From Nyssa sinensis (lineage: Eukaryota; Streptophyta; Magnoliopsida; Cornales; Nyssaceae): a stretch of 64,000 nt of DNA. The translations under genes were made by a program, and so were the position numbers. The DNA is taken from contig CM018041.1 in the NCBI GenBank assembly GCA_008638375.1, positions 17,940,453 to 18,004,452 on the forward strand, given 5' to 3'. The notes beneath the pieces are model-generated. The model was not told where the DNA came from. It worked only from the letters and a program-made list of their open reading frames with translations, and made no database searches. The first letter of the stretch is position 1. Each line of letters starts with the position of its first letter. Positions 59,301 to 64,000 of the stretch are shown in pieces.

Positions 59301-61477
59301 AGTTTGAATATGAATTAGAAGATAATCAAAGTGAGGATGAGTTATCAAATTATGATTCTGATAAATCTGTTGACAACCTTAGTGAGTCAAATGGTTCTAA
59401 TACAGATCTGATGTCCAATCCTAAGGGACTTGACCCCACCAAGTTTGAGGATGAGTTCCATGTGAAGAAAGGGGAGGCATTTGATTTCCATTTAGGTGTA
59501 CTATTTGACAATGTTAACAAATTTAGGTAGGTCCTAAAAGATTATATTCAGATTGTTAGAGTAAAAAATGAAAAGACTAGAGTGACATGCCACAATGCTG
59601 CTGAGGGTTGTACTTGAAGAATTCATGCTTCTCTACTTCCTGATGGAATCATTTATAAAATGAACTCATATAGTAAGGATCATAACTGTGTGAAAGCCAC
59701 AAGAAATATGAAAGCCACCTCTAGTTAGATTGCTAGTAAATTAGAGGATGAGATAAAGTAAATCCATATATGAAGTATGGGGGATTACAGTCTACACTGC
59801 TTAAGAAGTATAGGATTGAGGCTTCTAGGATGTAGTTGTATAGGGCAAAAAGGAAGGTAATGGAAGAGATGGAGGGCAGTCGTGGCAGCTCATATTCTTT
59901 GTTGCATATATATGCTTTATACATTAGAAGTAGTAATCCTGAAAGTTTGGTTAAAATTCAGTGTGACAAACTCATTCTAAGTCATAATCCTATTTTTAAG
60001 AGAATCTTTGTTGCTTTTGATGAAATGAAGGTTGGGTTCCTTAAAGGCTGCAGACCATTTATTGGTTTAAATGGCTGCCACCTTAAATGAAGCATATGGG
60101 GGGGTTTTATTAGTAGAAGTAGCTCTGGATGGCAATAATGGCTTGTTTCTTATGGCTTATGGGATTGTGGAGAGTGAAGGTAAGGACAGTTGGTCATTTT
60201 TCTTACACCATTTGTAAGTAGTAGTTGGGGTCGGTGAACAACAGCCTTGGACATTGATGTCTGATTAGAAAAAGGTATTTTACCTACTTTTTTAGTTGTT
60301 ATTTTAATTATTTTACTCGTTATTTTTTATAACAATTTTTTCATCTAGTTTATAAGGTCCTGACAAAGCAATCAGTGAGATTTTTGCTAAAGTAACACAG
60401 ATATTGTTGTAGACATTTGTTTAATAACTTCCAGAGTAGCTTTTCTCGTCTTTTGTTGAAAAAGTACTTTTGGAAAACTGCTAGAGCCTATAATCAATGG
60501 ATTTTCAAAGAAGCAATTGAGGGCTTGAAAAGGGTTTCTGAAGAAGCCTACAATTGGCTTATGAAAGTGCCACTGCATTCATAGGCAAGACATGTCTTTG
60601 ATCCTAGGCATAAGAATGACCATATCACAAATAATTTGAATGAGTCTTTCAATCATTGGGTATGACACCTTAGGAGTAAACCCATATTAACCATGCTAGA
60701 AGGGATAAGATGTAAAGTAATGAGTAGGATTCAAATAAGGTTTGACAAGGGTTGTAGTTGGACAGCTTTGGTTACACCCAACATTAGGAAGAAATTAAAT
60801 CATGTGATAGATCAGTTAAGGAAGTGCAGTTTTTTTTTGTTGGTGGGTATGAGTTTTTTGTTTTAAATTTAGGGAAATCTTTTGTGGTTTATATTGGAAA
60901 AGAAAGAGTGTGTTTTTAGGGAATGAGATTTGACAGGCATCCCATGTAAGCATGCAGCAGCTGTTGTTGCTTAAGAGAGATTAAACTTGGAAGAGTATTG
61001 TGATTCATGCTATAAAAAGGAGACATACCTAGCTGCACATGGAGGCATAATCCATCCTATTATTGACCATTCCATGTTGACACTAGCTACTGGTGACCCT
61101 ATCCAAACTCCACCCTATAGGAGTCACTTGATAGACCTAAGAAAAATAGGAGAAAAGAAGTTGATGAAGCAGCTTCAGGACTTGGCAAATCGAGGAGGTC
61201 CCAAACAATTAGTTACATCATTTGCAAAGGACTTGGCCACGACAAAAGAACATGCCAAAGGGCACTTGTGGCAGCTAAGGGAAGAGGCGATAAAAGAGGC
61301 AGGGACACCCCAACTACCAGTAATTTACATCAGGTAAAACTTGTTGTAGTTTTTTTATATTAATTTCTTAGTAATATTATCACTATTTAAGCAAATTTAT
61401 TTGTTTATAGGGACATCAAATTCAAGGAAAGTTTTCACATCTCCATGTGTGACATAAGAAAGGTCTTATCCACCTAG
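56333..61477 (+). pseudogene. MuDR-type MULE transposase, broken and split by a solo LTR
   Basis: The likely start is the ATG at 56,333, just after TTTGCGCAG, a possible acceptor of a 5' leader intron. The N-terminal part (MDTLHDIVVHFK...) is followed by an acidic region around the LTR insertion point (DEDKDW, then SDNDSDN). After the LTR come a MuDR-type domain (FDNVNKFR, RVTCHNAAEGC), the MULE transposase core (IFVAFDEMKVGFLKGCRPF then IGLNGCHLK near 60,070) and a SWIM zinc-finger region (DLTGIPCKHAAAVVA near 60,960; YLAAHGGIIHPI). Frame switches and stops occur at 59,528, 59,616, after 60,087 and elsewhere. A last intron-like gap (CAGGTAAAAC to TTTATAGGG, 61,333-61,411) leads to TAG at 61,475-61,477. 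The enzyme would cut and join the TIRs; this copy cannot. Confidence 0.85.
56838..59245 (-). mobile_element. Tekay-family solo LTR inside the MULE transposase, TSD GATTG
   Basis: TGTCACGCCCCGAATTTCCC... to ...TTCATGTTATAACA, 2,408 bp, same family and orientation as the array LTRs but more diverged. It lacks part of the region between the GACCCG-rich segment and the CA/TA microsatellites. GATTG at 56,833-56,837 and 59,246-59,250 is a perfect TSD. Removing the LTR and one GATTG restores the transposase frame across the junction, which confirms the boundaries. Confidence 0.95.
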
Positions 61478-62018
61478 AAGTAGAGGCAAGTCAACCCCAA
61501 AGGCATTATAGATTTGAAGAAGAATGGTTTTGTTTTAATTTTTTGTTGTAGTTAATCAAGTAGCCCACTAATTTTTTTTTTTGGTATGTGGGTAAGGTGA
61601 TGATAGCTCTGGATACTTTGTTTTTAGATTTTTTTGGATATGATCTAAGTCCATTGTGATTTTTTGGTATATGGGCTAGGTGATGTTTATAGTGTGTTAG
61701 TTGTATAGGCTACTTGTTTTTTGGTTGTATAGGTCATCACATATAGTTACTGGCTACAACTATAGGGTGTTGGAAATTGGGGATATGCACTGAATGGAAT
61801 ATTTCTACATATTAATATAATATATAAGTTTACTCCAAAGAAAAGTTTCATATATGTAGTCATTGCTTACCAAAAGTAACTTACATTGATTCCTTATATA
61901 GTCATTGCTTACCAAAATACACAACAAAATAGAAACAACTTCATTAACATTGATGCTTACAATGATTAATTTTTCACTAACATTGTCAAGGCTATCAACA
62001 TTGATATGCCAACAAACA
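61478..62018. other. MULE spacer between the converging frames
   Basis: AT-rich with no reading frame of note. It probably holds the 3' ends of both MULE transcripts. Confidence 0.5.
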
Positions 62019-62330
62019 CTAAGCTTGTTTTACAAGTACCTTCATCATCCCTTGATTGCCTTCAAGCACCTCAACCCTGGTAACTAACGCTCTAGTTTCA
62101 AACCTAACTTCTCCAATAAGTTGTCTCATCTGTGCATTTTCATCAACTCCATCACCTGATGTTGATGTAGAGAGCAAACTATTAGTTGAACATGGATTGA
62201 CCCAATTTATGAAGTCACAATTCCTATTATGGCAGGTATAATAAAGCTTGCCTTTGTTCCTCTCAGATTCCACAATCTGAATTGCTGCTCTTCGACTATA
62301 TTTGCAATTTTTGTTTTCAAATTGTAACAC
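62019..62330 (-). CDS. GRF-type zinc-finger reading frame within the MULE
   Basis: This frame has about 103 codons. The open frame extends upstream to a TGA near 62,385 but has no ATG, so a 5' exon is probably missing or lost (a CAACAACAG acceptor lies just upstream). The core CKYSRRAAIQIVES, then KGKLYYTC, HNRNC and DFINWVNP fits the GRF zinc finger (C-x-C-G, G-R-x-Y-x-C, C-x-F-x-x-W-x-D/N). The second Cys of the first pair is Tyr here (CKYS instead of CKCG/S). A Ser/Thr-rich linker and a helical C-terminal part follow (MRQLIGEVRFETRALVTRVE). It converges on the transposase, as mudrB does with mudrA, although mudrB is not a GRF protein. It may be a second MULE gene or a captured host fragment. 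Probably degenerate; its function is unknown. Confidence 0.55.
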   Translation of the reverse strand: MLQFENKNCKYSRRAAIQIVESERNKGKLYYTCHNRNCDFINWVNPCSTNSLLSTSTSGDGVDENAQMRQLIGEVRFETRALVTRVEVLEGNQGMMKVLVKQA

Positions 62331-62708
62331 AAGGTTATCACCTACTGTTGTTGATAAAAAAAAGATGCCATTTTCTCATAAAATCAAGTTTTCCTGCTAT
62401 TGTATACTATATCAGTATATATATGCGTAAAAAACTACAGACAATGGAAGTTAGAGAGATAAAGAGGGGGAATAGCTTACCTAAAGTCTCAAAGAGAGAT
62501 AGTGGGAAGCTGAATGAGAGAGAAGTTCATTTATATTTGTGCAATGGAGGTTAGAATTGTCTTTTCTAGTCAAAAGCAAATGGGCATCATGGTCATTGCA
62601 GCATGGTCAAGGGCACTTTCAGAATATAGTAAATTTATCCCAAAACCCTAATTTCTTCCTATTTACGTTAATGACAAAAATAGTACAGAGGGGGGAATCT
62701 AGGTATTG

Positions 62709-62804
62709 TCAGTATATCTCAAAGGAGGTCAGTGCAATTTCAGAAATGACAAGGAAAGTCGTCGTAGTTGTCAGTAACCTCAGGAGAGGTCAGTGTAATT
62801 TACC
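62709..62804 (-). repeat. MULE right terminal inverted repeat
   Basis: Complement of the left TIR; it contains GGAGGTCAGTGCAATTTC and GAGAGGTCAGTGTAATTTAC. The same words terminate the MITE at 15,380-15,821. Confidence 0.85.
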
Positions 62805-62905
62805 TTTTTTTAATCATGTTCATTTATCCATCATATTACTTTTCTCAAAGTAAGGATTTATTAAACTTAGATACACTTAACTCGGGGCATGTTTAAACTT
62901 GGACA

Positions 62906-63038
62906 GTGGAAACACACCGAGATGAGATAGTTAAAACCTCTCTCTTCACACAGCAAGTCAGAGTTCGAGTCTCATGTCGCGCACACATACAGCTAGAATA
63001 ATTCTCCATCCCTCATTGTTGTACTAAAAAAAGAAAAA
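62906..63038 (+). mobile_element. SINE of about 133 bp with 7-bp TSD and A-tail
   Basis: The TSD TTGGACA lies at 62,899-62,905 and 63,039-63,045. An A box-like TAGTTAAAACC is at 62,928-62,938 and a B box-like AGTTCGAGTCT at 62,962-62,972, 34 bases apart, as in tRNA-derived SINEs. The end is A-rich (AAAAAAAGAAAAA). The element lies about 100 bp outside the MULE. Confidence 0.75.
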
Positions 63039-63250
63039 TTGGACAAAATTTGTAGCAATTACTAATTTGTATACTTTGATCTACAGAAAAGGCTAGGCTA
63101 AACTCAAAGCCCAGAAGTGGATTTCCTTTTTTGGGCTAAGGTTAGATTTTATCAACTTCGTAAAGGTGTGTTGGGTAGTTGAGCCCGTTGGCATCCAGCC
63201 CATGATGCTTCTAGTTGCAAGCTCTAAGCTCTATGTTTCACTTTTTTTAA

Positions 63251-63330
63251 TGGGTTGTGCGTAACGGTAAGATTATTTTATTATGACTTAAAAATCACGA
63301 ATTTGAATTACGGGAACAACATTTTTCATT
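63251..63330 (+). mobile_element. Degenerate tRNA-like SINE remnant
   Basis: GTGCGTAACGGTAAG at 63,257-63,271 and AATCACGAATTTGAATTACG near 63,294-63,313, followed by GGAACAAC, resemble a common plant SINE head of the GTGCGTAGCGGTAAG...TCACGGGTTCGA form. The tail is not recognisable. Confidence 0.45.
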
Positions 63331-64000
63331 AGAGGTAATAAAATTGTTTACATTAATCCATTTCAAACTTTAGAGTGGTAGAATTTTTTGGAATTGCCCC
63401 CTTGTTTTAATTATCATTAAATTATGTAGATGCATGTAAATACCCACAAATTATATACAAGAGATAAATTTATTAGAGTTGAACTTTAGAACTAATTGTA
63501 AATTCAGGATTAAATGGAAGGACCCTAACAATCATGACAAGCTTGCAAATTCCACCAAAATGTCTTTTTATTTGTAATTCCCTCTCCCTACCCCCACCTT
63601 GATAAAAGGTTAAACTTAGCTTGAAATGAAATAAGAGGAAACTCTTCCTATTGAATGAGGTGTCTCTACTCTAATTTGTCACATATACAATGAATATGTT
63701 TTTTTATTATTTTATTTATTTAGTTATAATTAAAAATAAAGAGTCACATGATAGTTATGAAAGTATATACATAGAAGGATTTTGGTAGAGACACATCACT
63801 TGATAAGTGATAACAGAAGATTCTTCCTACCTAATTTAGAGCCACGTAATTTTCCTTTAGAAAGAAAAATTACAAACTTTTGTTGGAGGATTTTGCAAGT
63901 GAAAAGAAAAGAGAAAGAGAGAACAAAAGAAAAATGATGTTTATTATAAAGTTTATTTTAAATAAAATTAAAAACAAAGTTTTAAAAAAGAATCTTCAAG
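63331..64000. other. AT-rich intergenic sequence, no gene seen
   Basis: No domain or open frame of note. An AAGAAAAGAGAAAGAGAG purine-rich patch lies near 63,900. Confidence 0.5.

Larger units (their letters stand above)
55109..62804. mobile_element. Mutator-like element (MULE) with 9-bp TSD
   Basis: The left end GGGTAAACTACGCTGACCTC and the complement of the right end, GGTAAATTACACTGACCTCT, open terminal inverted repeats that stay similar for about 95 bases or more. The 9-mer TTTTTTTAA flanks both ends exactly (55,100-55,108 and 62,805-62,813), the TSD length diagnostic of Mutator. Inside lie a plus-strand MuDR-type transposase pseudogene and a convergent minus-strand GRF zinc-finger frame. 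Without the nested solo LTR the element is about 5.28 kb, a normal autonomous MULE size. Confidence 0.93.

Overview
The window is nuclear DNA from a flowering plant, most likely a eudicot. It is AT-rich, has no bacterial gene layout, and consists almost entirely of plant transposable elements: Ty3/gypsy and Copia LTR retrotransposons, a Mutator-like DNA transposon, MITEs, a LINE tail and SINEs. I cannot name the species. I recognised no intact host gene. The only hint of host coding sequence is one exon-like stretch near 3.43-3.55 kb. This looks like gene-poor, repeat-on-repeat chromatin.

Layout. 0-2.1 kb: a minus-strand gypsy gag remnant with a PBS, then the C-terminal end of a LINE ORF2. 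2.1-8.3 kb: AT-rich intergenic sequence with a perfect 24-bp palindrome, a probable Copia LTR fragment, a degenerate hAT-type MITE and a local duplication. 8.33-10.82 kb: a solo LTR with the target-site duplication (TSD) GTGAT. 10.83-13.8 kb: a decayed Tat-lineage gypsy element (gag, protease, RT, RNase H, minus strand). 13.8-16.8 kb: a small MITE and a MITE that shares its termini with the Mutator element at 55-63 kb.

16,819-35,824 is the main structure: a head-to-tail array LTR-internal-LTR-internal-LTR of a Tekay/Del-type chromovirus on the minus strand. Each LTR is about 2.85 kb and each internal region about 5.2 kb, with PBS and polypurine tract visible in both. The two gag-pol copies share old lesions and have separately gained new ones: nonsense codons in the left copy, indels in the right copy.

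35.8-39.3 kb: a 32-bp tandem repeat, a Tat-type LTR end with a PBS-like site, and unique sequence. 39.3-46.3 kb: a solo LTR split by a second, oppositely oriented solo LTR of the Tekay family (TSD GAAAT). 46.3-53.2 kb: an LTR remnant split by a Copia-type solo LTR, which is itself split by a third solo LTR (TSD CACCA). 55,109-62,804: a Mutator-like element with long terminal inverted repeats and a perfect 9-bp TSD. It carries a broken MuDR-type transposase on the plus strand and a convergent GRF-type zinc-finger reading frame on the minus strand; a Tekay-family solo LTR (TSD GATTG) sits inside the transposase. 62.8-64 kb: a SINE with a 7-bp TSD, a second tRNA-like remnant and AT-rich sequence.

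These elements do not form a pathway. The order of insertion can be read from the nesting. At least five solo LTRs beside one double element show that recombination between LTRs has been active here, both removing internal regions and building a tandem array.
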